Positions 18,141 to 26,154 of a stretch of 64,000 nucleotides of DNA are shown one piece after another (the first letter of the stretch is position 1; every line of letters begins with the position of its first letter). Source of the stretch: a bacterium 336/3. Its GTDB lineage: Bacteria; Bacteroidota; Bacteroidia; Cytophagales; Thermonemataceae. A program made the position numbers and the translations under genes. Below the pieces are notes generated by a model. It was not told the DNA's origin. It saw only the letters and a list, made by a program, of their open reading frames with translations, and made no database searches. Where the stretch lies: the NCBI GenBank assembly GCA_001281695.1, contig LJIE01000004.1, positions 1 through 64,000 on the forward strand, read 5' to 3'.

Positions 18141-21100
18141 ATGACCCTAACAGAGCTAGCTATCAAAAGACCATCGCTTATTATTGTACTATTTTTAGTG
18201 CTATTACTTGGTGGCGTATTAACATATAGTCGTATTGGCTATGAAATTTTACCCCGATTTACACCCCAGTTGCTATCCATAACAACTGTCTATCCAGGTG
18301 CTGCACCTAATGAAATTGAAAGTCAGGTAACTAAAAAAATTGAAGACCAATTGTCCAACCAAAATGGTATCGTGTCTATCAATTCATCTTCCTATGAAGG
18401 GCTTTCGCTTGTTTCATTAGAGCTATCAAACGATGTTTCGTTAAAAGCAGTAAAGCAAGATGTAATTGCAAAAATAAACAGTATACAAGGAATATTGCCA
18501 ACCGATGCTGAAACACCTTCAGTTTCGGAACTATCATTCAATGATTTACCTGTATTGCGTATCAGTACTACATCTAATTTGACCTCCACACAATTTTTTT
18601 CAGAATTAAAAAATAGAATTATTCCCCAGCTATCGCAGTTAGAGGGGGTTGGTAGTGTTGAATTATTAGGCGGAGAAGAGAGAGAAATCAGGGTAAATAT
18701 TAATCAAGAAAAATTAACGGTTTATGGTTTGTCCATATTGCAAGTTAACCAAGCTATTAATAATGCCAACCTCGATTTTCCAACTGGTAGAATTGAGCAG
18801 GGAAATTCACAAACTGTGGTTCGTTTGACAGGTAAGTTTACACAATTGGAGCAATTGAAAAATTTGATTGTTTCTACTTCAAGAACAGGTAGCACAGTTA
18901 AGTTACAAGACATTGCTGAAGTGATTGATAGTAAAAGAGACATCAATAATATAAATCGCCTAGATGGTAAAGAAGCAGTAGGTGTACAAGTAAGAAAGAG
19001 AACTGATGCCAATTCTGTTGCAGTAAGTAAAGCAGTAAGAGATAAAATAGTTGAATTAGAAAGTAAGTACAGCAACATTAATTTAAAATTTGTTGTAGCC
19101 ATAGATACCAGTTCATTTGCATTAGAAGCAGCAGAAGCAGTACAACACGATTTGCTGATTGCAATTTTATTAGTAGCAGCAGTAATGCTCATTTTCCTGC
19201 ACAGTTTACGAAACTCATTTATAGTAATGGTGGCTGTGCCTTGCTCTTTAGTTACTGCCATTATTACCATGTATCTGGCAGGTTATACATTTAACTTAAT
19301 GACTTTGCTTGCCATGTCTTTAGTAATTGGTATTCTGGTAGATGATTCTATTGTAGTATTGGAAAACATTTACCGCCATTTGGAAATGGGTAAAGACAAA
19401 CGTACTGCCGCTATTGATGGTAGAAATGAAATTGGCTTTACAGCCCTATCCATTACTATGGTGGATATAGTTGTGTTTGTGCCATTTTTATTATTAACCA
19501 ATACCACAGGTAAATTATTAGCTCCATTTGCTGCAGTAGTAGTGGTATCTACCTTAATGAGTTTGTTTGTATCGTTCACTGTTACACCTTGGTTGGCTTC
19601 TCGTTTTGCAAGGGTAGAAGATGTAAAAACTAAGAAAGGTATTTGGGGGTGGTTTTTACGTGGTTTAGAAAATGGTATTGATAACATTATTCACTTTTAT
19701 GCAGGTGCATTAAAGTGGTGTTTAAGTCATAAAATTATAACAGCATTAGCTGTTGTAGCAATGATTATAGCTTCTGGTCAGTTGGCAAGATTTGGATTTA
19801 TTGGAAGTGAATTTGTAAGACAGGGTGATCAGAGGGAATTTATCATTAAACTGGAATATGATAAAAGTGTAACCTTTCAACAAAATAATGTTACTACAAA
19901 ACAGGTAGAAGATTTTTTAAGGGCAAAGCCTTATGTAAAATCTGTATTTGCCAATGTGGGTGGTTCAAGCGATTTAATTAGTTTAGGTAACAATAATAAC
20001 CAATCAGAAATAAATGTAAAAATTTATCCCAAAGAGGAAAACGCTAAAATAACGGATGAGGCTTCTGCTGAATGCTTAAATGAACTGCAAAATAAATTTC
20101 CTGAAATAAAAATCACTTCTGCCAAACCATCTTTTTTGGGTGGTAATGAAGACGATCCTATTGAACTCATATTTTCAGGAGAAAACCCTGATACCGTTTT
20201 AGCATTGGTGAAGCGAGTGGAGAAGGTAGTGCAAAAAATACCTGGTGCTATTGATACAAAAATTTCTATCAAGGAAGGTTTTCCAGAAGTAAAAGTAGCA
20301 TTAGATAGAGATAAAATGGCTAAGTTGGGATTAGACATTAATTTGGTAGGAGCTACTATGCAAAGTGCCTTTGCAGGCAATGATAAAGCCAAATTTAGAG
20401 ATGGTATAGATGAATACACCATTAAAGTTCAGTTAGACAAATTTGATAGAAGAAACGAAGCAGATGTGGCAGCATTGAGTTTCATAAATAATAAAGGACA
20501 AATCATTCGCCTTGACCAATTTGCTAATTTCTCTTATGGTGTTGGTTCTTCAAAATTAGAACGAAGAAATAGAAGAAGTTCTGTAACCCTCAGAAGTCAG
20601 GTATTGGGTACACCAAGTGGTAATGTTGCAGATGCAATACAAGTAGAGTTAGATAACATGCAAATTCCAAAAACAATAGAATACAATTGGTCAGGTGAAA
20701 TAAAAAGAGCAAAAGACTCTACAGACACTTTATTAGGTGTTATTGGTATAGCGATATTATTAATTTACCTAATTATGGTTGCCTTGTATGATTCCTTTGT
20801 ATATCCTTTTGTAGTGTTGTTCTCTATTCCTGTGGCTATGATAGGAGCCTTGCTAGCATTGGCAATGGCAAAGTCAAGCTTTAGCTTATTTACTGGTTTG
20901 GGTATTATTATGATGCTCGGTTTGGTAGCCAAGAATGGGATTTTAATTGTTGATTTTACCAATCACTTAAAAGAAAGAGGACATTCTACAGTTGATGCAT
21001 TAATGGAAGCAGGTAAAACAAGATTAAGACCTATTTTAATGACAACCCTTGCTTTGGTTTTTGGTATGATACCCATTGCCATTGCCCAAGGTGCAGGAGC

Positions 21101-21272
21101 AGAATGGAAAAATGGTTTAGGGTGGGTATTGATTGGTGGTTTGACTTCTTCTATGTTACTAACATTAATTTTTGTACCAATCGTTTACCTAGCTGTCGAT
21201 AATGTGAAGGTTTGGTTTGAAAGATTTGGCAAGAAGAAAGCTGAAGTTAAAAATATGAATCCAATACTTTAA
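18141..21272 (+). CDS. RND family efflux pump, HAE1-like permease
   Basis: The 1043-residue protein has full RND length and layout: one N-terminal transmembrane helix, a large periplasmic domain, six helices, a second periplasmic domain and five more helices. Helix 4 contains VIGILVDDSIVVLENIYRH with the paired Asp residues of the proton relay. GLVAKNGILIVDF marks the second half. Such pumps export hydrophobic drugs, solvents or other organics using the proton gradient. It completes the TolC-adaptor-pump operon. Confidence 0.94.
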   Translation: MTLTELAIKRPSLIIVLFLVLLLGGVLTYSRIGYEILPRFTPQLLSITTVYPGAAPNEIESQVTKKIEDQLSNQNGIVSINSSSYEGLSLVSLELSNDVSLKAVKQDVIAKINSIQGILPTDAETPSVSELSFNDLPVLRISTTSNLTSTQFFSELKNRIIPQLSQLEGVGSVELLGGEEREIRVNINQEKLTVYGLSILQVNQAINNANLDFPTGRIEQGNSQTVVRLTGKFTQLEQLKNLIVSTSRTGSTVKLQDIAEVIDSKRDINNINRLDGKEAVGVQVRKRTDANSVAVSKAVRDKIVELESKYSNINLKFVVAIDTSSFALEAAEAVQHDLLIAILLVAAVMLIFLHSLRNSFIVMVAVPCSLVTAIITMYLAGYTFNLMTLLAMSLVIGILVDDSIVVLENIYRHLEMGKDKRTAAIDGRNEIGFTALSITMVDIVVFVPFLLLTNTTGKLLAPFAAVVVVSTLMSLFVSFTVTPWLASRFARVEDVKTKKGIWGWFLRGLENGIDNIIHFYAGALKWCLSHKIITALAVVAMIIASGQLARFGFIGSEFVRQGDQREFIIKLEYDKSVTFQQNNVTTKQVEDFLRAKPYVKSVFANVGGSSDLISLGNNNNQSEINVKIYPKEENAKITDEASAECLNELQNKFPEIKITSAKPSFLGGNEDDPIELIFSGENPDTVLALVKRVEKVVQKIPGAIDTKISIKEGFPEVKVALDRDKMAKLGLDINLVGATMQSAFAGNDKAKFRDGIDEYTIKVQLDKFDRRNEADVAALSFINNKGQIIRLDQFANFSYGVGSSKLERRNRRSSVTLRSQVLGTPSGNVADAIQVELDNMQIPKTIEYNWSGEIKRAKDSTDTLLGVIGIAILLIYLIMVALYDSFVYPFVVLFSIPVAMIGALLALAMAKSSFSLFTGLGIIMMLGLVAKNGILIVDFTNHLKERGHSTVDALMEAGKTRLRPILMTTLALVFGMIPIAIAQGAGAEWKNGLGWVLIGGLTSSMLLTLIFVPIVYLAVDNVKVWFERFGKKKAEVKNMNPIL

Positions 21273-21284
21273 TACATAAATATA

Positions 21285-21596
21285 ATGGAAGTCCTTTTGC
21301 ATTATCGGTTTCGATTTATTGATAAAGTTAAATTAATAAAAGAATGTTTTGATGAAAATGGAGTAGAGTACAGAGAAATGGATAATCTCATATTCATTAG
21401 TTCGACTCATTTAAGATTTACAGAAATGGCAGTTCTCATTTATCAAAAATTGATTAAGGCATCTTCATCAAAAACAGACTACTTGTACTTGTATACAGTA
21501 AACAATGAAAAATACTGGTTTTGTATAATTATAAAAAAAATAGGGAATTCAAGAATGTACAATATTATATCACGATTAAAAAGCACAATGAAATGA
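21285..21596 (+). CDS. Hypothetical protein at the end of the RND operon
   Basis: The 103-residue protein has no signal peptide or membrane segment. It is a small alpha/beta protein with HYRFRFIDKVKLIKECFDENG near the start and TDYLYLYTVNNEKYWFCIIIKK near the end. I do not recognise the family. It begins 12 bp after the pump gene, so it is co-transcribed with the efflux system. A small cytoplasmic accessory role is possible but unsupported by motifs. Confidence 0.6.
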   Translation: MEVLLHYRFRFIDKVKLIKECFDENGVEYREMDNLIFISSTHLRFTEMAVLIYQKLIKASSSKTDYLYLYTVNNEKYWFCIIIKKIGNSRMYNIISRLKSTMK

Positions 21597-21747
21597 AAAT
21601 ACTAAACATTGTAATTGTCTAATTTTTCGTTTTAGCAAGTACTTATAAATGATGCTACATATTTTAATTATAGTCTGTTTCCAGAAATTAAATTTGAAGA
21701 GAAAATATGAATGGAAAAGGGCTTCAACCGAACCAAAGTAATGGTAA
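21597..21747 (+). other. Intergenic stretch with a possible decayed small gene
   Basis: An ATG at 21593 leads into a signal-peptide-like run (MKILNIVIV) that meets a stop at once and then continues hydrophobic. This may be the remnant of a small secreted protein. Nothing else is visible before repeat A copy 2. Confidence 0.25.
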
Positions 21748-21845
21748 CTCTTGCACAACTCAGACTTAAGATTGGAAAACAGTAAAATTGAGAAGAAATG
21801 AATTTTATATAGCCCTTTCCATCAAAGGGCTGTGCTTTTTATACA
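21748..21845 (+). repeat. Dispersed intergenic repeat A, copy 2, with terminator hairpin
   Basis: TTGCACAACTCAGACTTAAG is followed by ATTGGAAAACAGTAAAATTG. A hairpin AGCCCTTT-ccatc-AAAGGGCT (21811-21831) and a T-rich tail come next. It closes the RND operon region. The stem bases match those in copies 1 and 3, while the loop differs. Confidence 0.75.
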
Positions 21846-22048
21846 TTAACAAATAAACTTAAAATCTGCTTACTTAAAAATTCTTATTAAAATAGTCTAA
21901 AAAAGGTGTTATTTAGACCTAGATTTATTTTTTTGTACTTTTACATTCAGGGATTTAGTGAAAGATAATCAAATTTACAACTTCTGTAAACCACGATACT
22001 TTATCTTTAGGCTTAGAAGTGACACAAAGTATTAATTAGCATAAAAAA

Positions 22049-22636
22049 ATGGATAAATCAGCTTTAATAAATTTCATAAAAACAAATATCCCGAATGTTG
22101 CTATTGATGAACAATCGTTACAGATTATTGTAGACCAGTTTGAAGAAAAGATATTTCAGAAAGATGACTATTTACTAAAAGAAGGAAAAACAAGTCGTTA
22201 CTTTTTTCTTTCAGAAGGTTTTTTAAGAGTATTTACATTTGATACAGAAGGCAATGAAGTAACTACCTATTTTTATTCGCAAAACAGAGTAGTTTTTGAT
22301 GCAGCCTCATTTTTCTTGAAACTGCCTTCATCCGAGAATATTCAAGCAATGACAGAATGCAAAGTTTATATAACCAACTTTGAAAAACTAAACCAACTTT
22401 TTCATTCAGTTGCTGCATTCAGAGAGTTTGGAAGACAAATGATAGTTCAGGAATTTGTTGCCTATAAGCAACGTACATTGGCTATGATCAATCAAAGTGC
22501 GGAAAAACGCTACCTAAAACTTATTGAAACAAACAAAGATGTTTTTCAATTTGCCCATCTCAATCATATTGCTTCTTATCTGGGCATTAGTGAGAGAACG
22601 CTCAACAGAATTCGTCAGAATTTTACAAAAAAATAG
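22049..22636 (+). CDS. Crp/Fnr family transcriptional regulator
   Basis: The 195-residue protein has the cNMP-binding beta-roll (YLLKEGKTSRYFFLSEGFLRVF, residues 40-61) and a C-terminal helix-turn-helix (LNHIASYLGISERTLNRIRQ, residues 171-190). It lacks Fnr-type cysteines. It is followed by a membrane protein and an NmrA-like oxidoreductase on the same strand, and a -7 box sits between, so it probably controls them. The ligand is unknown. Confidence 0.88.
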   Translation: MDKSALINFIKTNIPNVAIDEQSLQIIVDQFEEKIFQKDDYLLKEGKTSRYFFLSEGFLRVFTFDTEGNEVTTYFYSQNRVVFDAASFFLKLPSSENIQAMTECKVYITNFEKLNQLFHSVAAFREFGRQMIVQEFVAYKQRTLAMINQSAEKRYLKLIETNKDVFQFAHLNHIASYLGISERTLNRIRQNFTKK

Positions 22637-22686
22637 CTCTCAATTATTTTACGCCATTTGTCGTATGCAATAAAATTTAGTCACTG

Positions 22687-22694
22687 TTTCTTTG
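22687..22694 (+). promoter_or_regulatory. Probable -7 box for the membrane protein-NmrA operon
   Basis: TTTCTTTG matches TAnnTTTG at seven of eight positions and lies 20 bp before the preferred ATG at 22715. This argues against the longer frame that would begin at 22658. Confidence 0.45.
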
Positions 22695-22714
22695 CAGTAA
22701 CAAATTTTATTGCA

Positions 22715-23407
22715 ATGGAAAAAATCCCTTTTTATGTGTATGTCACTTTTGGGCTAACACTCATTACAACGCTTTACTTGTTTTACAAAGCAACACCAAA
22801 GTCAAAAGGTTTTATCATTCTACTATCTGTTTGGCTGTTGGCACAATCCATCGTTGGTATTTTAGGTTTTTATACCATTACCAATACAATGCCTCCACGG
22901 TTTCAACTATTGTTATTGCCACCTTTGGTATTTACGACTATTCAGTTTAGTACCAAAAAAGGCAGAGCATTTGTTGATTGCTTGGATTTAAAAGTTCTTA
23001 CTATAATTCATGTTGTAAGAGTTCTAGTCGAAATAGTTTTGTATTGGCTTTTTATTGGTAAAGCAGTTCCTGAATTGATGACTTTTGAAGGAAGGAATTT
23101 TGATATTATTGCTGGTATAACGGCACCCATAGTTTACTACTTCTCTTTTATAAAGCAAAAAATCAGTAGGACACTTCTACTCGTTTGGAATTTTTTATGC
23201 CTTGGATTGCTACTAAATATTGTTATCAACGGAATATTATCAGCACCTACGCCTTTTCAACAATTTGGTTTTGAGCAACCCAACATTGCAGTGCTTCATT
23301 TCCCATTTATGTTTTTGCCTGCTTGCATTGTACCAATAATGCTATTTTCCCATTTATCAAGCATCAGGCAATTAATTATCAATAAATCAGTCATAAATAA
23401 ATTTTAG
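22715..23407 (+). CDS. Multi-pass membrane protein, unknown function
   Basis: The 230-residue protein has about seven hydrophobic segments (from FYVYVTFGLTLITTLYLFY onward) and short loops. I do not recognise a named family. It resembles the uncharacterised integral membrane proteins often found next to short Crp/Fnr regulators in Bacteroidota. The ATG at 22715 places the first helix at the N terminus and fits the -7 box at 22687. It is separated by 5 bp from the NmrA-like gene, so the two form an operon. Confidence 0.6.
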   Translation: MEKIPFYVYVTFGLTLITTLYLFYKATPKSKGFIILLSVWLLAQSIVGILGFYTITNTMPPRFQLLLLPPLVFTTIQFSTKKGRAFVDCLDLKVLTIIHVVRVLVEIVLYWLFIGKAVPELMTFEGRNFDIIAGITAPIVYYFSFIKQKISRTLLLVWNFLCLGLLLNIVINGILSAPTPFQQFGFEQPNIAVLHFPFMFLPACIVPIMLFSHLSSIRQLIINKSVINKF

Positions 23408-23412
23408 AAAAA

Positions 23413-24405
23413 ATGAAATCAAAAGTATTGATCATGTTAGCCACAGGTAAAACAGGCTATGCTAGTACTGTGCAACTTTTACAAGAGGGTTATTCTGTAA
23501 GGATTTATGTGCGTTCAAAAAATGAAAAGGCATTAGCATTAGAAAAGTTAGGTGCAGAAATTGCTTTAGGCGACTTTGATAATAAACAGCAATTGCAAAA
23601 GGCATTGAAAGGAATACAGAATGTTTATTATTGTTACCCTTACAAATCAGGAATGGCAAAAGATGTAAACTTATTCATTGAAACTGCCAAAGAAGCAAAC
23701 ATACATTCAGTAGTTTTTATGGGGCAACGCATTGCTGAATTTGCTGATACAGGTAGTGCTATGACTGCTGATGTGCGAAAGTCTTACGAATTATTGAAAA
23801 ATTCAGGATTGAATGTGGTGTATTTTGCCCCTGGCTATTTTGCTGACAATGTGTTTGTAATAACAGAATTTGTTTTGCAGTTAGGTTTGATGCCTAATCC
23901 ATTCGCTAATGGCAAAAACCCTTGGATTTCAATTGAAGATATGGCTCGTTGCATTGTAGCATTATTAAAAAATCCAGAACCTTACTTTGGACAAAAGCTT
24001 TTTCCGACAGGCAGCAAATCAATCTCACCAAAGGAGATGGTCAATATTTTCTCAAAAGTTAGTGGTAGAAAAGTTACCAAAGTGAATATCCCAGATTGGT
24101 TGTTTTTCAAAGCTGGTATTATGAGTGGAATGAATTTCGGGTTTGACAAATTTGCAATTATACAATCTACTTTTTACAATAAACAAATGCAAATCAACCG
24201 TTTTGATATAGAACCAACTGATATTGTTAAAAAATTGACAGGTCGTGAACCAGAAGACTTTGAAACAATTACAAGGCAGTATTTTGATAACTCACCATTC
24301 AAATATAGGACATTTTCCACTTGGCTGACAACTTTCATAAAATTCAATAAAATGCCATTTACAAAAGTACCTTCTGAAAAAGAAAGGGTAGAAATAAACA
24401 GATAG
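23413..24405 (+). CDS. NmrA-like NAD(P)-binding oxidoreductase
   Basis: The 330-residue protein is an atypical SDR with a Rossmann motif near the N terminus (LATGKTGYASTVQLLQEGYSV, a variant of TGxTGxxG) and a C-terminal substrate lobe with GRKVTKVNIPDWLF. Proteins of the NmrA/HSCARG group bind NAD(P) and act as redox sensors or reductases. No Tyr-x-x-x-Lys catalytic pair stands out. It is co-transcribed with the membrane protein upstream and is followed directly by repeat A copy 3. Confidence 0.82.
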   Translation: MKSKVLIMLATGKTGYASTVQLLQEGYSVRIYVRSKNEKALALEKLGAEIALGDFDNKQQLQKALKGIQNVYYCYPYKSGMAKDVNLFIETAKEANIHSVVFMGQRIAEFADTGSAMTADVRKSYELLKNSGLNVVYFAPGYFADNVFVITEFVLQLGLMPNPFANGKNPWISIEDMARCIVALLKNPEPYFGQKLFPTGSKSISPKEMVNIFSKVSGRKVTKVNIPDWLFFKAGIMSGMNFGFDKFAIIQSTFYNKQMQINRFDIEPTDIVKKLTGREPEDFETITRQYFDNSPFKYRTFSTWLTTFIKFNKMPFTKVPSEKERVEINR

Positions 24406-24430
24406 AGAATGTCAACAAGTAATAAGGAAG

Positions 24431-24536
24431 AGCAACTGCTACACAATCAAGACTCAAAATTGGAAAATAGCCCTTTTAAAAGGGCTTATTTTTTAATGAG
24501 TTTAAAATTTACCTGCCTCAAAAAGACTAAAAAAAG
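24431..24536 (+). repeat. Dispersed intergenic repeat A, copy 3, with terminator palindrome
   Basis: A diverged 5' part (CTACACAATCAAGACTCAAAATTGG) leads to the perfect palindrome AGCCCTTTTAAAAGGGCT at 24469-24486 and a T run. It continues into a stretch also present in copy 1 (ATGAGT-TAAAATTTACCTG). A short inverted match, GAGTTGTGCAAC, lies at 24695-24706. Confidence 0.7.
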
Positions 24537-24791
24537 TCCAATAAAACGTGGAGTACTAAAGACTCTCATGACTTGATAGAATATCTTGGACTGTATTTCT
24601 TAATATCCTTGCATAGGTAAATATATTGAATATTTATACAATAGCTAACCGTTTTTTATAAGATTTGATTTTTATGCTCTTTTCTCCTATATTTGAGTTG
24701 TGCAACAAAAACCTATACTAGATCAACTATAAAAGACGTGGATTGACTTTTGATATAAAAACAGTGTTAGATTAACAAAATATATAAACTT
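24537..24791 (+). other. Upstream region of the DUF7873-like gene
   Basis: No gene is visible. It contains the inverted short match to repeat A (24695-24706) and must hold the promoter of the gene at 24792. TTGACTTTTGATATAAAA near 24744 is a weak candidate. Confidence 0.35.
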
Positions 24792-25562
24792 ATGAAACCG
24801 CAAAAATTAAGCGTATTACTGGGCATTCGTGAAAGAGTAGAAACTGTATTTAAAAATGCCATTGATGATTTATTTCAAAAATTTAAAAATAAGCAAACAC
24901 TCTTTAGAGGAGAGCGTAAAACTTATATCCCTTTTGATGGATATGCTGATGAGCCCACTAAACGTAGTTTTACGAATGTAGCATCCACAGTACAAGAGCA
25001 GTTAGACTGGTTATCGGAAAGTTCTAAAGACTTTTTGAATGTGGTATTTAGCATTGAAGCAACCAATGCTTCAGGTACTCCCAGAGCTGAACTTATTTTA
25101 GATGGAACACCAGTTGGAGTATTTAGCTCTTTAGAATTATTACGATTAAAATCTATTTTAGAAGGGAAATTACGTGATTTATACAAAGAGTTGCCAGTAA
25201 GATCAGAGCAAGTAATATGGGTTTTGGCAGAAGAAATAGCTTTTAAAGAACGAGGAATTCAGCAAAGTCCTTTGGAAAAAGGAAATAGTAAGACAACTAT
25301 CAAAGAATCATATATTTTGCAAGATCCACATCCTGACAAAAACCGTCAACCAGTAGTGGGTGAAAAATCAACTCAAGTAAATATTGGTGAATATACTGCT
25401 CAATATTTTTCAGGAGAATTTACCATTTATCAAAGAGCACATATGTTAGTTAAATATGAAAAATTACTTCAGGCTGTTATTACTGCGTTAGAACATGCTA
25501 ATAATGTGGAAGTAGTGGAGAGTCAGCTTGGACAGGTGATTTTTGATTATTTACATAAATAA
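24792..25562 (+). CDS. DUF7873-like protein associated with tRNA-like genes
   Basis: The 256-residue protein has no signal peptide or membrane segment. It has an N-terminal helical part (LSVLLGIRERVETVFKNAIDDL), a central KTYIPFDG segment, an AELILDGTPVGVFSSLELLRLKSILEGKL helix and a C-terminal helical pair (YQRAHMLVKYEKLLQAVITALEHAN). From memory, this order resembles an uncharacterised family (DUF7873) that I associate with RNA-repair type loci in other bacteria. That recollection needs a search. No catalytic motif is obvious. Immediately downstream lie a promoter and two tRNA-like structures, so a role in binding or handling these RNAs is likely but inferred. Confidence 0.5.
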   Translation: MKPQKLSVLLGIRERVETVFKNAIDDLFQKFKNKQTLFRGERKTYIPFDGYADEPTKRSFTNVASTVQEQLDWLSESSKDFLNVVFSIEATNASGTPRAELILDGTPVGVFSSLELLRLKSILEGKLRDLYKELPVRSEQVIWVLAEEIAFKERGIQQSPLEKGNSKTTIKESYILQDPHPDKNRQPVVGEKSTQVNIGEYTAQYFSGEFTIYQRAHMLVKYEKLLQAVITALEHANNVEVVESQLGQVIFDYLHK

Positions 25563-25571
25563 CTTATAATG

Positions 25572-25591
25572 TGATGTTTATCATTACATCA
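25572..25591 (+). other. Hairpin after the DUF7873-like gene
   Basis: TGATGT and ACATCA form a 6-bp stem with an 8-nt loop just after the stop codon. There is no T run, so it is a weak terminator at best. It could instead be a protein-binding dyad. Confidence 0.35.
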
Positions 25592-25651
25592 TAAAGAAAC
25601 AACTCTAACTTTAGCTTTAGCGTAAGATTGATGATGCTAGATAATCAGATT

Positions 25652-25659
25652 TATCTTTG
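25652..25659 (+). promoter_or_regulatory. Promoter -7 box for the tRNA-like genes
   Basis: TATCTTTG fits TAnnTTTG exactly. A start site about 5-7 nt downstream would place the 5' end of the transcript near 25665, ahead of the permuted tRNA-like gene and independent of the protein gene. Confidence 0.55.
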
Positions 25660-25695
25660 TGAGTTGAGCTTTAAGTTGAGTTTAATCGGTGAAAG

Positions 25696-25811
25696 TCAAA
25701 TTTTCCTTTTTCTTGGCATCGGTTCGAATCCGATTCAGTCCTCTAGATTTTTTTACATAAGGACTGATAGCTTAGGGGTAGAGCAAGAAACTTCAGCCTA
25801 AAAAAATTTGA
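25696..25811 (+). ncRNA. Circularly permuted tRNA-like gene (3' half precedes 5' half)
   Basis: The 3' half comes first: anticodon-stem strand TTTCT (25709-25713), variable TGGC, T stem ATCGG/CCGAT (25718-25722/25730-25734) around the canonical loop TTCGAAT, and acceptor strand TCAGTCC (25735-25741). After an 18-nt spacer with a T7 tract comes the 5' half: acceptor strand GGACTGA (25761-25767, perfect 7-bp match), T8 A9, a canonical D arm GCTTAGGGGTAGAGC (25770-25784) with G18-G19 and A14/A21, and anticodon-stem strand AGAAA (25786-25790), which pairs perfectly with TTTCT. The ends are held together by TCAAATTTT (25696-25704) pairing with AAAATTTGA (25803-25811). C-TTCA after the stem would give a UCA anticodon if joined. 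Confidence 0.75.
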
Positions 25812-25871
25812 ACATGAGTAGCCACAAGAGCCCTGCTTATCATAGGATATTTTGAAAGTGGGGCTATTTCT

Positions 25872-25944
25872 AAGGAGGTACGCAAAATGGTAAAGCGGCT
25901 TTTTCTAGCGGAGTGTATTGAAGGTTCGAATCCCTCTCTCCTTA
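25872..25944 (+). tRNA. tRNA-like gene in normal order, possible CUA anticodon
   Basis: The acceptor strands AAGGAGG (25872-25878) and TCTCCTT (25937-25943) pair over 7 bp with one G-U. T8 A9 are present. The D stem is CGC/GCG with a loop holding TGGTA. The T loop is TTCGAAT (25925-25931) on a 5-bp stem with one A-C mismatch. The anticodon arm is weak: GCTTT/GGAGT with three G-U pairs around TTCTAGC, giving CUA, which would read UAG. No CCA is encoded. The weak stems suggest a decoy or degraded tRNA rather than an efficient translator. It lies 60 nt after the permuted gene. Confidence 0.55.
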
Positions 25945-26154
25945 CTAATTTTCTTACAGAATACTAGTCTGAAACTATTCTCTACATGGTAAATTATCTT
26001 AAAATCCTTCAGGCGTTATTATCAAATACTATGGCAAAATTATAATAGTGTATTAGGTATCTGTATTAAGAGAAAATACTACTAAAAGTGAAAAGTGAAA
26101 AAGCTATATTTTTCTAAATGCCCTAACAACCTCGCAATTAATAATTTTGGAGAT

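Noticed and set aside
25709-25811. Reading the permuted RNA as a two-piece tmRNA
   Set aside because: It has a full D arm with G18-G19 and an anticodon stem, no tag-peptide reading frame and no tmRNA-type acceptor start, so it is tRNA-like and not tmRNA-like.
25812-25870. Possible third tRNA-like element between the two tRNA-like genes
   Set aside because: AGCCC/GGGCT can form a 5-bp hairpin, but there is no T-loop or D-arm sequence, so it is only a linker hairpin.
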